Source: Symbiodinium natans (lineage: Eukaryota > Sar > Dinophyceae > Suessiales > Symbiodiniaceae). Taken from it: DNA of 22,500 nt. Location: positions 1,228,857 through 1,251,356 of the forward strand of contig CAJNDS010000890.1 in the NCBI GenBank assembly GCA_905221605.1, written 5' to 3'. The notes under the pieces were generated by a model that was given only the letters and a program-made list of their open reading frames with translations, did not search any database and was not told where the DNA came from. Both the position numbers and the translations under genes were made by a program. Every line of letters starts with the position of its first letter. The first letter of the stretch is position 1. Shown in pieces: positions 18,701 to 20,891 of the stretch.

Positions 18701-20891
18701 GAATTGTAGAATCCCCTTGTCATAAGGACCCCAACAAAGGTAACCCTTCTTTCGGAAAGCCTAAACCCTAAACCCTAAACCCTAAACCCTAAACCCTAAA
18801 CCCTGAACCCTGAACCCTGAACCCTGAACCCTAAACCCTAAACCCTAAACCCTAAACCCTAAACCCTAAACCCCAACCCCACATCCACATCGACCCCGCA
18901 AAGTACAGGTCAGGCACCTCGGGAGCTCCCCTCTTCTGTTGAGCCTGAGCGCACCTCCGTGGCTTTTGGTTAGGGGGGTTTAGGGTTATAGGGTTTAGGG
19001 CTAAGAGGGTTTAGGGTTTGGGGCTTCGGGCTGATAGGTTGAGGGTTTGGGCTTCCAATGGTCCAGGGTTGTGCGGGGTTTGGGGTTTTGGTAGTTCGGC
19101 TTTTGGGCTTAGGGTTTTGGGGTAGGGTTACGGATCTGGGGTCTTGAGGTTCGAGGGTTTAGGCTTCGAGGGGTTAGGCTTTTGGGAGTTTAGGGTTCTG
19201 GGGGTTAAGCCCAGCCAGAACGTTCGGCTCATTGCGGCAATTGTGCGGCCTGATTGTGCGGCCTGACTGGGGGTGGGGGGGGGGTGGGGGGGGGGTTCTT
19301 AAGCAAATCGTAATGGTGTTTTAGTGTTTGCTAAGCCAAACGCTCAGGGTACCCAACTGTAGGGTTTAAGGGTTGATGGGTTGGGTGGGTTTAGGTTAGT
19401 GACGCAGGGTCTAGGCTTCAGTGGGTACCCCAAACCGTAAACCTTAAACCCTAAACCCTACAATAACCCCGAACTCTGAGCAGGCCCAGAAAAGTCAACA
19501 CCAGGACATGGCAGCCTGCAGCAAACTTTTCCCAGAGGTACATCTTCATGCCCTAAACCCCGAACCCTCAACCCTAAACCCTAAGCCCGAAGCCTAAGCC
19601 CACGGAGACATACCCAGTACCTGGGCCTTAAAGTACCTCATTTTTAGGGACTTTAGGGCCCAAGTACATAACAATGAGGTACATGGACCCTTAGTAGGGG
19701 TAGTTTTCGGTTAAACTAACTTTAAACCTTAAAACATAAACCTTAAATTAAACCCTAAACCCCAAACCCTAAACCTTAAACCCTTAAGGTAGCATTTCAA
19801 GAAGAACCTCCACCCACCCGCCTCCGATGACCCGGCCGAGGCGAAGAAGATGCACGCCAGTGGCAAAATCACCAGGCTGTTGACATCCTTTGAAGCAAGC
19901 CTAAACCCTAAACCCTAAACCCTAAACCCTAAACCCTAAACCCTAAACCCTAAACCCTAAACCCTAAACCCTAAAGCCCTAGACCTTAAACCCTAAACCC
20001 TCAAAACTCTTTGGCGAGCGTCAAACCCTAAACCACTGAGCCTTAAGCTCAGAAGCCCTCAAGCCCTAAAGCGCTTGATGCCGCAAACCCAAAGCCCTAA
20101 ACCCCAACGCTTACAGACTCTTACTGAAAATCAGAAAACCTTAGCCCCAAACCCTTAATCCTACCTAATACCCGAAGGCCCTTAAGCTCTTATGAGCCCT
20201 TCAAGCTTTGAGCCCCCTTATCGCTAAACCTTAGCCCTAAACTCTAAACCCCAACCCTAGCTTCTTTAGCCCCAAACCCTTAAGCCCTACACCCTTGGGT
20301 CTTGGGCTTGGGGCTTGTTCAGAGTTGTTGCTTTCAGGGTGTTGTTCACGTTTAGGGTCTAAGAGGTTTTGCAAGGGGTTTAGGGTTTAGGGTTTAGGGT
20401 TTAGGGTTTAGGGTTTAGGGTTTAGGGTTAAGGGTACGGATGGAAATGTGTGTGTGTGGGCGTTGGGCGGCTGATAAGGCGCTTCCTGTTGCAGGGTTTA
20501 GGGTTTAGGGTTTAGGGTTTAGGATTTAGAGTGTGTACCCTGTCGCTGACCTGCTCGGAGGAGCCCTCGGGCCTCCTCCGCGGCTCGCGGAAACACAACA
20601 CTTCGGAGTTTCTCCATGACGCGGTAATCTCTTCGATACCCATGTCCCGGGCCAACTCGAAGGCTTCATCCCGAAGTCCTTCCAGCACCTTGTGCACCAT
20701 CTCAGTGCTGGTCCCAGACCAGCCTGAAAAGTACATCCGTAGGAAGCAGGAAGGAGAAGGCCACCTCCGCTGCCAAGTAGTCCGCCCGTCCAGCTTGAGT
20801 TCGCACACGGCTTGCAGGACGTGGCGTAAGTCACGCACAATTCGGGCACCGAGCAGCAAGCGACGCACGTCATTGGCCCCGCAACTAGTGC
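647..20891 (-). CDS. Candidate multi-exon gene (about 33 small exons), protein kinase at its 3' end; partial at both ends
   Basis: This is a gene model assembled by eye on the minus strand. Thirty-three islands of non-repeat sequence read as open frames bounded by AG acceptors and GT or GC donors, and their codon phases agree at 30 of 32 junctions. Most exons are 28-100 bases; two are about 350-415. Introns are filled with TTTAGGG/CCCTAAA arrays and small palindromic elements. The last four exons give a protein kinase N-lobe, so the product should phosphorylate proteins using ATP. Early exons encode hydrophobic stretches, which would suit a membrane-anchored kinase, but that is inference. Phase breaks after exon 7 and exon 14 mean missing exons, wrong boundaries or separate genes. 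No initiator, stop codon or spliced-leader site was identified. The kinase part is fairly secure; the unity of the gene is not. Confidence 0.5.
707..1544. other. Predicted intron 32-33
   Basis: On the plus strand it begins with a TTTAGGG array (740-795), then an AT-rich patch (800-880), then G-rich degenerate units (GAGGGTT, TTAGGGG, GGGTTGAGG) to 1118. A hairpin element lies at 1209-1310. 1460-1530 is a tandem CCACCCACCAAG-type repeat, which on the minus strand is the G-rich start of the intron. No other coding sequence seen. Confidence 0.55.
1209..1310. repeat. Hairpin element, about 27-bp arms
   Basis: TGGGTGGTTGTCAAGTTATG... at 1209-1235 is complementary to 1283-1310 with three mismatches and one extra base. 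The 47-base loop includes a second CCC/GGG pairing. It lies between two copies of AAGCCTTGAC (1125-1134, 1195-1204). Possibly a small foldback transposon; no protein encoded. Confidence 0.7.
1545..1588 (-). CDS. Exon 32: kinase beta-3 strand with catalytic lysine
   Basis: Acceptor CCCGAGGCTCAG|GA, donor GTGGAG|GCGTCA (GC donor). Two bases in, completing Gly with the base left by exon 31, and phase 0 out. It encodes RLAAVKRVRKPNVE. A-A-V-K corresponds to the V-A-I-K motif whose Lys binds ATP phosphates, and spacing from the glycine loop (about 15 residues) is normal for kinases. Confidence 0.7.
1696..1850 (-). repeat. Dispersed palindromic repeat, copy 1
   Basis: The ends GGGTAGTTACAT (1696) and ATATAACTACCC (1821-1832) are inverted, and AGCATGGGCCCTT / AAGGGCCCATAC pair inside. 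Its reverse complement is clearly related to 22195-22330: shared blocks include GGTTCTGAAGTATGGGCC and a CTACCC...AGAAAGCT end. Two copies of one element in opposite orientation within 20 kb. Confidence 0.6.
2062..2256 (+). repeat. TTTAGGG interstitial telomere-like array
   Basis: About 27 TTTAGGG units, mostly perfect, with one TTAGGG deletion near 2125 and a cluster of TTTAGCG / TTTGGG variants at 2180-2210. It lies deep inside the window between coding exons, so it is not a chromosome end. Confidence 0.9.
2563..2677 (+). repeat. GGTAxCCTTTTTGGTT repeat family, copy 1
   Basis: Reads GGGTATCCTTTTTGGTTTAA and ends GGCCTACCTCTGGGTCCTA. It aligns, with diverged middle, to 7895-7988 (GGGTACCCTTTTTGGTTTTA ... 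GGCCTACTTCGGGTCCTA) and shares the core with 16184-16220. All three lie in predicted introns. Function unknown; non-coding. Confidence 0.6.
2757..2798 (-). CDS. Exon 31: kinase glycine-rich loop
   Basis: The acceptor CCTAAACCCTACCCAG|GC lies directly after a heptamer. Two bases in (completing Gly), one base out at GCGCTG|GCTCTG, a GC donor. It encodes YGEVFLARQKICA. With exon 30 this gives L-G-E-G-G-Y-G-E-V-F-L-A-R, an exact match to the kinase P-loop pattern G-x-G-x-(F/Y)-G-x-V that holds ATP phosphates. Past the chosen donor the frame meets a stop after SASERSWD, so a donor is needed about here. Confidence 0.7.
2799..3684. other. Predicted intron 30-31
   Basis: 2803-3075 is a long heptamer array with block-wise variants. 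Then come C-rich homopolymer-like tracts (3150-3178, 3204-3231), an A run, about 190 bases of non-repeat sequence with no exon I can support (3240-3430), and a decayed CCCTAAA field up to exon 30. The intron therefore starts TTTAGGG-rich and ends CCCTAAA-rich in plus coordinates, left to right. Confidence 0.55.
2803..3075 (+). repeat. TTTAGGG array with homogenised variant blocks
   Basis: Clean TTTAGGG units are followed by consecutive TTCAGGG (about 2932-2955), then TGTAGGG twice, then TTTAGGG, then eight TCTAGGG in a row (3001-3057). Runs of the same variant show local amplification (slippage or unequal exchange) rather than independent mutation. Confidence 0.9.
3685..3718 (-). CDS. Exon 30: start of protein kinase domain
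   Basis: Acceptor GGAAAAAGTAG|GAC, donor GGGGAAG|GTGGTG. Phase 0 in, one base out; 34 bases. It encodes DFYERERELGE plus the first base of Gly. This is the usual lead-in to a kinase glycine loop (aromatic, then E-L-G-x-G). Joined to exon 31 it completes G-E-G-G-Y-G-E-V. The heptamer flanks are CCCTAAA left and TTTCGGG right. Confidence 0.65.
4288..4380. repeat. Hairpin element, 27-bp arms
   Basis: ACGTGGGACCCTATTTACCT (4288-4307) and the next seven bases are complementary to 4353-4380 with few mismatches; the loop is about 38 bases. The core ATTTACCTAC resembles the tail of the palindromic family at 5047 (CTATTTAGGTAC), so it may be a distant relative. Non-coding. Confidence 0.65.
4466..4698 (+). 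repeat. TTTAGGG interstitial array
   Basis: About 33 nearly perfect TTTAGGG units, broken only by one TTAGG deletion near 4614 and ending TTTCGGC. Its low divergence suggests recent insertion or amplification. Confidence 0.92.
5047..5155. repeat. Palindromic element family P, copy A
   Basis: Outer arms CCCTGAGGGTCCATGTACC (5047-5065) and GGTACATGGACCCTTAGGG (5137-5155) are inverted. Inner arms GGGCCCTAAAGT and ACTTTAAGGCCC form a second stem, so single-stranded DNA or RNA would form a nested hairpin. About 109 bp, no reading frame, MITE-like. Copies also at 8134, 12739, 16057, 16963 and 19613; copies A, C and D share one orientation, B, E and G the other. Confidence 0.8.
5381..5450 (-). CDS. 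Exon 29: Ser/Thr/Arg linker immediately before the kinase domain
   Basis: Acceptor AACCTCATGCAG|G, donor GGGGCAGG|GTTGAAATTTAGGG. One base in, phase 0 out. It encodes EKSTASSSFATRPGGCRTGE then RGR, a low-complexity basic linker of the kind often found before a kinase domain. A second frame (KVDCKQFLRDATGRLSDWG) resembles half an EF-hand but breaks phase with exon 30. Confidence 0.5.
5451..6376. other. Predicted intron 28-29
   Basis: Short TTTAGGG runs at 5463-5530 and 5902-5932, CCCTAAA at 5739-5776, and a CCCTAAA array with CCCTACAGA and CCCGAAA variants at 6270-6375. A GC-rich island at 5820-5885 is open in several frames (plus: GCGAPSGFGAFALLDAPGSL) but lacks matching splice phases, so it is left out as an exon. 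5940-6260 holds ordinary unique sequence, including a small hairpin ACAAAAAC / GTTTTTGT near 6200. Confidence 0.5.
6377..6439 (-). CDS. Exon 28: linker exon upstream of the kinase
   Basis: Acceptor GTCAGTGAG|G (or CAAGCAG|GAG, 11 bases earlier, same frame). Donor AGCCCCAA|GTTTAGGATTTCGGG, where the intron starts with a heptamer unit. One base in, two out. It encodes SSPRPMDASAEAWQLLSRSP. The other frames, and the plus strand (HASAEASMGRGLLLTDSCLE), are also open, so the frame rests on phase agreement. Confidence 0.5.
6911..7216. repeat. Long foldback (inverted-repeat) element
   Basis: Two arms of about 140 bp are inverted around a near-palindromic centre, GGAATCTCTGAGATTCC (about 7064-7080). 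Arms begin GCAGAAA (6911) and end TTTCTGC (7210-7216). The inner arm CAGTTGCAAAATCGCTGTTA is identical on both sides. Each arm carries repeated GTTTCAAATTAGTTTC units. No transposase is encoded, so this is a non-autonomous foldback or MITE. No clear target-site duplication was seen. Confidence 0.85.
7287..7407 (+). repeat. Short tandem duplications
   Basis: A 22-bp unit ATTATCTTGTCCGAGACTGTGG is repeated perfectly (7364-7385, 7386-7407). Just upstream, ATTCTTCCCAAAGGCCATTC is repeated with changes (7289-7333). GATGCAGGATTTCG recurs at 7511 and 7613. Typical slippage-prone non-coding DNA. Confidence 0.8.
7722..7749 (-). CDS. Exon 27: 28-base micro-exon (weak)
   Basis: Good acceptor AATTCCTTGCAG|AG, donor ATGCAC|GTGCCCC. 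Two bases in, two out, encoding TPRASQPC. Another frame from the same acceptor is open for about 26 codons (PPVPPSHARAPASCSSEIP). The acceptor is convincing; the exon end is not. Confidence 0.3.
7807..7877 (-). CDS. Exon 26: consensus GTAAGT donor
   Basis: Acceptor CCCGCGTCTAG|C, donor CCTGTCA|GTAAGT. One base in, one out, 23 codons: IPPETNGWIAEQLACTSRPG then NPV. An overlapping frame (RQMVGSLNSWPALQDLAIL) using CCCCCAG as acceptor is the main alternative. The 147-base intron before it (7878-8024) is one of the shortest here. Confidence 0.5.
7895..7988 (+). repeat. GGTACCCTTTTTGGTT repeat family, copy 2
   Basis: The core AAAAGGGTACCCTTTTT is itself an inverted repeat. The unit ends GGGCCTACTTCGGGTCCTA at the CCCTAAA run. 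It fills most of the 147-base intron between exons 25 and 26, so the element makes up much of that intron. Confidence 0.65.
8025..8103 (-). CDS. Exon 25
   Basis: Acceptor ATCGCTTGCAG|CA, donor CTCTG|GTCACATTGAGGGTTTAGGG. Two bases in, two out. It encodes TARCRVAARGSVHHGILHSI then TRKTL. The plus strand is also open (LNLELLRDIARLLQAI with a GTAAGT), so strand rests on phase agreement with exons 24 and 26. Confidence 0.45.
8134..8238. repeat. Palindromic element family P, copy B
   Basis: Runs from AAGGGTCCATGTAC to GTACATGGACCCTTAGGG, inverted relative to copy A and nearly identical to its reverse complement by eye. Lies in the intron between exons 24 and 25, which otherwise holds short heptamer runs at 8400-8455. 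Confidence 0.8.
8465..8562 (-). CDS. Exon 24
   Basis: Acceptor GTGATGAAG|G, donor GAGGG|GTTGAG. One base in, one out, 32 codons. It encodes SMDFLPRRIVAYLLSPQAPR followed by PSHAHEDLQELR. No stop codon and natural composition. Family unknown. Confidence 0.55.
8563..9531. other. Predicted intron 23-24
   Basis: Holds a 60-63-bp tandem duplication (8725-8784, 8785-8847), short TTTAGGG/TTCAGGG runs (8926-8972), and the tandem repeats at 9150-9420. The island 8850-8920 gives a minus peptide NVGALMTRLDW that fits no phase, so it is only a possible extra exon. Confidence 0.45.
9152..9421 (+). repeat. Two adjacent tandem repeat fields
   Basis: 9152-9298: about nine copies of a 16-bp unit CCTTGAGACCCTAAAC, a heptamer fused to CTTGAGAC. 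9299-9421: diverged units of GCCCACGAACCAGGCAAATT with self-complementary CAAATTTTG linkers. The change from one unit to the other is abrupt at 9299. Confidence 0.85.
9532..9571 (-). CDS. Exon 23: 40-base mini-exon
   Basis: It is preceded by a strong pyrimidine tract ending CGCCATTAAG|GA, with donor AAGAC|GTGGGC. Two bases in, two out, encoding LWPKSRMRIVTK. A longer frame starting at TTTACAG (ASSLPALLYAIKDCGQSLA) is open over the same bases but does not fit the neighbouring phases. Confidence 0.4.
9669..9764 (-). CDS. Exon 22: exon carrying a (CT)n microsatellite
   Basis: Acceptor TTGCTCCTTAAGCAG|GT, donor GCACTAG|GTATCC. Two bases in, one out. It opens LSNKLGLLTPL and then reads a (CT)n tract as alternating Leu-Ser before CAL. 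A shorter form ending at a GC donor (AAACTTG|GCCTAC, 9747) would skip the microsatellite and leaves the same phase. If the long form is used, dinucleotide slippage would shift the frame. Confidence 0.35.
9678..9729 (+). repeat. (GA)n microsatellite
   Basis: About 25 uninterrupted GA dinucleotides; on the minus strand (CT)n lies inside candidate exon 22. A G-homopolymer of 18 bases follows at 9820-9837, upstream of that exon's acceptor on the minus strand. Confidence 0.95.
9765..10150. other. Predicted intron 21-22
   Basis: Contains the 18-base G run (9820-9837), short heptamer runs (9867-9918) arranged TTTAGGG then CCCTGAA, i.e. as a hairpin, and unique sequence to 10140. No further exon supported. 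Confidence 0.5.
10151..10245 (-). CDS. Exon 21: well-bounded exon
   Basis: Acceptor GTCTTGTAAG|GGGG, donor GCTGTAG|GTGAGC, close to the consensus donor. One base in, one out, 31 full codons. It reads GYTSSTPMRLGAKSMLHKGF then GDSMTVLESAV. The overlapping plus-strand frame is Pro/Lys-rich and runs into heptamer translation. Family unknown. Confidence 0.6.
10395..10425 (-). CDS. Exon 20: 31-base micro-exon, acidic
   Basis: Acceptor TTCCTGTCCGCAG|CG, donor GGAGGC|GTGTGGG. Two bases in, two out, encoding GEPPEEEVE. The pyrimidine tract is good. Phase agrees on both sides. Confidence 0.4.
10552..10583 (-). CDS. Exon 19: 32-base micro-exon
   Basis: Acceptor CCTAAACAGCAG|G, donor CTCCAG|GTCCGG. 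One base in, one out, encoding PCLMSIRHSP. Both splice sites are good and the phases fit exons 18 and 20, but so short a reading frame carries little weight alone. Confidence 0.4.
10770..10821 (-). CDS. Exon 18
   Basis: Acceptor TAGGGTCAG|GA, donor CTCCA|GTAGGG. Two bases in, two out. It encodes LILELIYRPHPYQLTL. The exon contains a 9-bp inverted repeat (TACTGGAGC / GCTCCAGTA), which is a coincidence or a weak hairpin. Confidence 0.5.
10830..10884 (+). repeat. CCCTAAA interstitial array
   Basis: Eight perfect CCCTAAA units just upstream (minus strand) of exon 18's acceptor region. The rest of the intron, 10885-11142, holds 11022-11110 TTTAGGG-type repeats with TCTAGGG variants. Confidence 0.85.
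11143..11211 (-). CDS. Exon 17
   Basis: Acceptor CCCAGTTTAG|GC, donor TTTGAGG|GTTTAGG. Two bases in (completing Gly after exon 16), one base out. It encodes FSWCMRRAQSYRRERTAAEV then FE, a basic amphipathic helix. An alternative frame from TTCAG|CTG (QLVHEEGSKLQTRTHG) fits the neighbours less well. Confidence 0.5.
11212..12432. other. Predicted intron 16-17
   Basis: TTTAGGG array with two GATTAGGG variants (11232-11326), unique sequence 11330-11530, C-rich tracts (11727-11775), the 63-bp tandem repeat (11848-12020), a degenerate CCCTAAA field, a C12-A21-(CA)n compound microsatellite (12195-12238), then G-rich TTTAGGG/TTTGGGG units (12303-12424). Plus-strand frames over the C-rich tracts are poly-Pro artefacts. 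Confidence 0.55.
11848..12020 (+). repeat. 63-bp tandem repeat, 2.7 copies
   Basis: Units start at 11848, 11911 and 11974. Each contains GAACCCTAAAC, a TTAACCCTAAGG block and CCAAACCACAAACCCC. This is a higher-order unit built from heptamer-like pieces, with few differences between copies. Confidence 0.88.
12433..12511 (-). CDS. Exon 16: aromatic, hydrophobic exon
   Basis: Acceptor CTAAACCTGAG|ATC, donor GATG|GTAGCC; phase 0 in, one base out. It encodes ILILYNLFFDWTWATLRLVD followed by ASPAPD. The strong aromatic/hydrophobic bias could be a membrane-associated helix or a buried core. The acceptor-proximal 23 bases are duplicated in the preceding intron (see the repeat at 12495-12708). Confidence 0.6.
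12495..12708. repeat. Exon-16 boundary sequence duplicated into the adjacent intron
   Basis: The 23 bases at 12495-12517 (TTGTAGAGGATGAGGATCTC then AGG), which cover the 5' end of exon 16 and its acceptor on the minus strand, recur exactly at 12686-12708, and partly at 12870-12884 (GTAGAGGCTGAGGA). Between the first two copies lies a TTTAGGG array (12537-12620) ending in five TTTTGGG variants (about 12618-12650). The intron thus carries a decoy acceptor plus the first codons of the exon. Confidence 0.85.
12739..12852. repeat. Palindromic element family P, copy C
   Basis: CCCTAAGGGTCCATGTACC (12739-12757) pairs with GGTACATGGACACTTGTAGG at the right end; same orientation as copy A, slightly more diverged. 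Lies in the intron between exons 15 and 16, between two of the duplicated exon-edge copies. Confidence 0.78.
13048..13107 (-). CDS. Exon 15: 20-codon exon with GC donor
   Basis: Acceptor CCGTTTTAG|GTG, donor AGCGAG|GCTCAGATTTAGGG. The GC donor leads straight into a heptamer-like unit. Phase 0-0, encoding VSWVSNEEGQLRCNSGLESE. A plus-strand frame through here (ending FFIGDPRHLKRFMGHGL) is also open but has no matching partners. Confidence 0.5.
13249..13476 (-). CDS. Exon 14 region: coding, but frame unresolved
   Basis: Acceptor CATGATGAG|GAG, possible donor GGACTAG|GTTCAA. All three minus frames are wholly or partly open. The frame fitting exon 13 ends with VMERLLSSCRHSWQWVEEG. A second frame gives the natural-looking LREAKTAEQEVHWIQDMMVL and GYADIFTLLNIP, with its own possible donor CCGAG|GTCATGG at 13320. 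A third gives FAMQCQHCERQRQRSRKSIG. The stretch is GC-balanced, free of heptamers and clearly unlike intron. Which frame is used, or whether a short intron lies inside, cannot be settled by eye. Confidence 0.45.
13539..13594 (-). CDS. Exon 13 (candidate, frame uncertain)
   Basis: Acceptor CACCTACCCAG|AGA, donor CTAAG|GTTAGTTTAGGG. In phase 0 it reads RLQDASKEESPSSFAGLL and leaves two bases. Entering with two bases it reads TSRRLEGGVPLILRWATK and leaves in phase 0. Both are plausible; the first fits exon 12. Confidence 0.4.
13595..13995. other. Predicted intron 12-13
   Basis: Degenerate CCCTAAA/CCCCAAA units (13640-13745), a C/G-rich tract (13749-13770), TTTAGGG units (13771-13808), unique sequence with repeated AGGGGTCC-type words (13850-13920), and a CCCTAAA array (13928-13976). 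Arrays again run from one orientation to the other across the intron. Confidence 0.5.
13996..14058 (-). CDS. Exon 12 (candidate)
   Basis: Acceptor AAAGACAG|AAG, donor TGCGCG|GTGTCT, phase 0-0. It encodes KPTRLLLMAQHFRSQSGRTC plus Ala. The plus strand is also open (VRPDWLRKCWAMRRSLVGF), so strand is decided only by fit with exons 11 and 13. Acceptor ATGAAG|CAA, 12 bases upstream, is equally compatible. Confidence 0.4.
14059..14525. other. Predicted intron 11-12
   Basis: A CCCTAAA array (14107-14170), then a hairpin element at about 14248-14338 in which CATACACCATACTG pairs with CAGTATGGGGTATATG around GGATGATGGCAGTA, then unique sequence. Minus and plus frames over the hairpin (about 61-65 codons) mirror each other because of the inverted repeat and are not taken as genes. 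Confidence 0.5.
14526..14621 (-). CDS. Exon 11: Trp/Cys-rich exon
   Basis: Acceptor AGCGCCAG|GTA, donor TTTTGG|GTTTCGAG; phase 0-0, 32 codons. It encodes VVEDVWWAHIARLCTCLPFP followed by DIEEFGLSGMFW. The frame is open for 11 more codons upstream to GGAACTGTAG|ACA (14654), an alternative start in the same phase. The plus-strand frame here is a low-quality Pro/Arg-rich shadow. Confidence 0.6.
14622..15441. other. Predicted intron 10-11
   Basis: G-rich degenerate heptamers (14780-14880), a short clean CCCTAAA run (14893-14933), the inverted-repeat element 15047-15216, a C/G tract (15293-15314) and unique sequence. No further exon found. Confidence 0.5.
15047..15216. repeat. Inverted-repeat element with tandem core
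   Basis: Ends TTGGGATGCTCCCCCTTA (15046) and AAGGGAGAACATCCCA (15201-15216) are inverted, and pairing continues inward (CTAGCAATCCTTAATGAGG against TCAAGGACTGTTAGCATTG). The core is about three copies of GTTCTAG(T/G)ACCCCCCTAGTA followed by CAATAATGGG, of differing C-run length. About 170 bp, no protein. Just left, AGCATCCCAA (15016-15025) gives a second partner for the left end. Confidence 0.7.
15442..15499 (-). CDS. Exon 10 (candidate)
   Basis: Acceptor GGCTTTGAG|GAATTC, donor TGCGTT|GTGTCT. One base in, phase 0 out. It encodes NSRFQPLELIRLCFLNFCV. It is more AT-rich than its neighbours and has no heptamer right at its edges, so it depends mainly on phase agreement with exons 9 and 11. Confidence 0.35.
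15640..15723 (+). repeat. CCCTAAA array abutting exon 9's donor
   Basis: About eleven perfect units end directly at the candidate donor: on the minus strand the intron reads GTTTAGGGTTTAGGG from its first base. This is the clearest case of a heptamer supplying the GT itself. Confidence 0.85.
15725..15795 (-). CDS. Exon 9
   Basis: Acceptor GATGAG|GGC, donor CTTCG|GTTTAGGGTTTAGGG, so the intron begins at the first base of an uninterrupted heptamer array. Phase 0 in, two bases out. It encodes GFRGLLRQGRELPYLEDRMN and a short basic end. The frame stays open upstream (WCNIRDE), so an earlier acceptor, CATCAG, is possible. Confidence 0.6.
15796..16606. other. Predicted intron 8-9, with a possible extra exon
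   Basis: TTTAGGG/TTCAGGG runs (15820-15880), palindromic element copy D (16057-16167), a third GGTACCCTTTTTGGTT copy (16184-16220) and CCCTAAA runs (16500-16565). Between them, 16255-16436 minus reads NFFCQEHSGAAMLLGLAQAM and continues ESILLHVYESYLL; the plus strand also reads MAAPLCSWQKKLYG. Splice sites fit neither strand cleanly, so it is noted but not annotated as an exon. Confidence 0.45.
16057..16167. repeat. Palindromic element family P, copy D
   Basis: CCCTAAGGGTCCATGCACC at the left and GTGCATGAACCCGAAGGG at the right: a G at the same place in both arms (TGCA for TGTA) is compensated by its partner, so pairing is kept. Same orientation as copy A. Confidence 0.78.
16607..16651 (-). 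CDS. Exon 8: 15-codon mini-exon with consensus splice sites
   Basis: Acceptor CGCAGTTTCAG|GAC and donor CAAGG|GTGAGG are both near consensus. Exactly 15 codons in phase 0-0 encode DDAGCLDISGTPDPR. The island sits between CCCTAAA (left) and TTTAGGG (right). Confidence 0.6.
16652..17291. other. Predicted intron 7-8
   Basis: TTTAGGG units after exon 8's acceptor side (16664-16690). Then a patch with ATAACTGCACTTAC-type words repeated twice and inverted (16858-16965; related to ATTATAACTGTGCTCATAA at 6558), palindromic element copy E (16963-17060), CCCTAAA units (17068-17112), and a fragment of the same element (17123-17159). An exon is probably missing here because phases across it disagree. 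Confidence 0.45.
16963..17060. repeat. Palindromic element family P, copy E, with an adjacent fragment
   Basis: The right arm GGTACATGGACCCTTAGGGG is intact; the left arm is truncated to CTGTACCGAAATAGGG. Orientation as copy B. A second partial piece (AGGAGGTACATGGACGTTTA ... TTTAGGGCCC) lies at 17123-17159 after a heptamer run. Confidence 0.72.
17292..17706 (-). CDS. Exon 7: large exon, helical domain of unknown function
   Basis: The acceptor is TATTTTGCAG|TGG; the frame then stays open for about 138 codons. The C-terminal half reads as helices, for example LFRRCLRHQLAAVRRRHGG and SVQEHVLQVWRS. The donor is uncertain: GGAGGA|GTTTAT (used here), or TCTT|GCAAGT, a good GC donor a little earlier. 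Neither phase fits exon 8, so an exon is probably missing between them. A GTAGGG...CAG stretch of 18 bases inside is too short to be an intron and is read through. Confidence 0.55.
17740..17880 (+). repeat. Degenerate trinucleotide tract
   Basis: Imperfect TAC/CAC/ACT triplets (ACTACCACTGCCACCACCAC and similar). On the minus strand the open frame gives Ser/Gly/Arg-rich SRRSGGGSGSDSASRHSS, either a low-complexity coding extension of exon 7 or intron; I cannot tell. Confidence 0.55.
17985..18070 (-). CDS. Exon 6: putative transmembrane segment
   Basis: Acceptor CTACGAG|GTGTGG, donor AAAGCG|GTTTTGGGGTTTAGGG. Two bases in (completing Gly after exon 5), phase 0 out. It encodes VDLMVVACALLGVAMQLDG followed by a basic ILSKTRIKA. 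A hydrophobic stretch of about 15 residues with positive charge after it is typical of a membrane helix and its cytosolic flank. An alternative acceptor nine bases upstream (GGGAAG|CTC) keeps the same frame. Confidence 0.6.
18071..18877. other. Predicted intron 5-6
   Basis: TTTAGGG units at 18090-18160, unique sequence with a C7 run (18294-18300), a decayed CCCTAAA field (18360-18470), non-repeat 18470-18755, then a CCCTAAA array (18762-18872) with four consecutive CCCTGAA variants (about 18802-18829). Confidence 0.55.
18878..18954 (-). CDS. Exon 5
   Basis: Acceptor ACGGAG|GTGCGC, donor TGTGGG|GTTGGGG running straight into TTTAGGG. One base in, one base out, 25 full codons. It encodes CAQAQQKRGAPEVPDLYFAG and then an aromatic SMWMW. 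It is flanked by CCCTAAA on the left and TTTAGGG on the right, the usual arrangement here. Family not recognised. Confidence 0.55.
18955..19210. other. Predicted intron 4-5, G-rich
   Basis: Degenerate TTTAGGG-derived units (GGGTTTGGGG, GGGTTATAGG, GGCTTCGGG) with no clean array. Strongly G-rich on the plus strand; no coding sequence. Confidence 0.55.
19211..19266 (-). CDS. Exon 4 (candidate), after a long pyrimidine tract
   Basis: On the minus strand a run of about 29 nearly pure C (plus 19268-19296) ends in CCCCCAG, an extreme polypyrimidine tract. The exon opens in phase 0, contains a 13-bp tandem duplication (ATTGTGCGGCCTG on the plus strand), and ends GCTGG|GCTTAA, a GC donor, with two bases left over. 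It encodes a basic peptide including RPHNCRNEPNVLAG. Phases fit exons 3 and 5, but the non-canonical donor lowers confidence. Confidence 0.35.
19475..19515 (-). CDS. Exon 3: hydrophobic mini-exon
   Basis: Acceptor TTTGCTGCAG|GC, donor CTCAGA|GTTCGG. It enters with two bases, completing the Gly codon left by exon 2, and leaves in phase 0. It encodes CHVLVLTFLGLLR, a short hydrophobic run that could complete or follow a membrane segment. Confidence 0.45.
19613..19700. repeat. Palindromic element family P, copy G
   Basis: The inner stem GGGCCTTAAAGT / ACTTTAGGGCCC and right arm GGTACATGGACCCTTAG are intact; the left outer arm is missing. Orientation as copy B. In the intron between exons 2 and 3, followed by CCCTAAA/CCTTAAA units (19740-19790). 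Confidence 0.75.
19818..19887 (-). CDS. Exon 2: hydrophobic, possible membrane segment
   Basis: Acceptor TTCAAAG|GAT, donor GGCGG|GTGGGTGG; phase 0 in, one base out. It encodes DVNSLVILPLACIFFASAG and a short polar tail, long enough for a membrane helix. The plus strand is also open here (a charged Lys/Asp/Glu peptide), but minus-strand phases match both neighbours. Confidence 0.5.
19888..20538. other. Predicted intron 1-2
   Basis: A clean CCCTAAA array (19900-19977), a decayed CCTTAAGCCC field (19978-20290), then TTTAGGG arrays (20377-20428, 20493-20523) and a (TG)n-like GTGTGTGTGGGC patch. The order (CCCTAAA, then TTTAGGG) is the reverse of that in most other introns. Confidence 0.55.
20539..20891 (-). 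CDS. Exon 1 (first exon seen): large exon, unknown domain
   Basis: About 117 codons are open, bounded by CGAAG|GC upstream and ACAGG|GTACAC downstream. It enters with two bases of a split codon and leaves in phase 0. The protein is rich in amphipathic helix, for example RIVRDLRHVLQAVCELKLDG and VHKVLEGLRDEAFELARDMG, and has a Trp/Phe-rich middle (FLRMYFSGW). The two other open frames over the same bases give Ser/Arg-rich or Cys/Gly-rich shadows. I do not recognise the family. Its heptamer flanks are reversed relative to other exons: TTTAGGG on the left and CCCTAAA on the right of the plus strand. Confidence 0.6.
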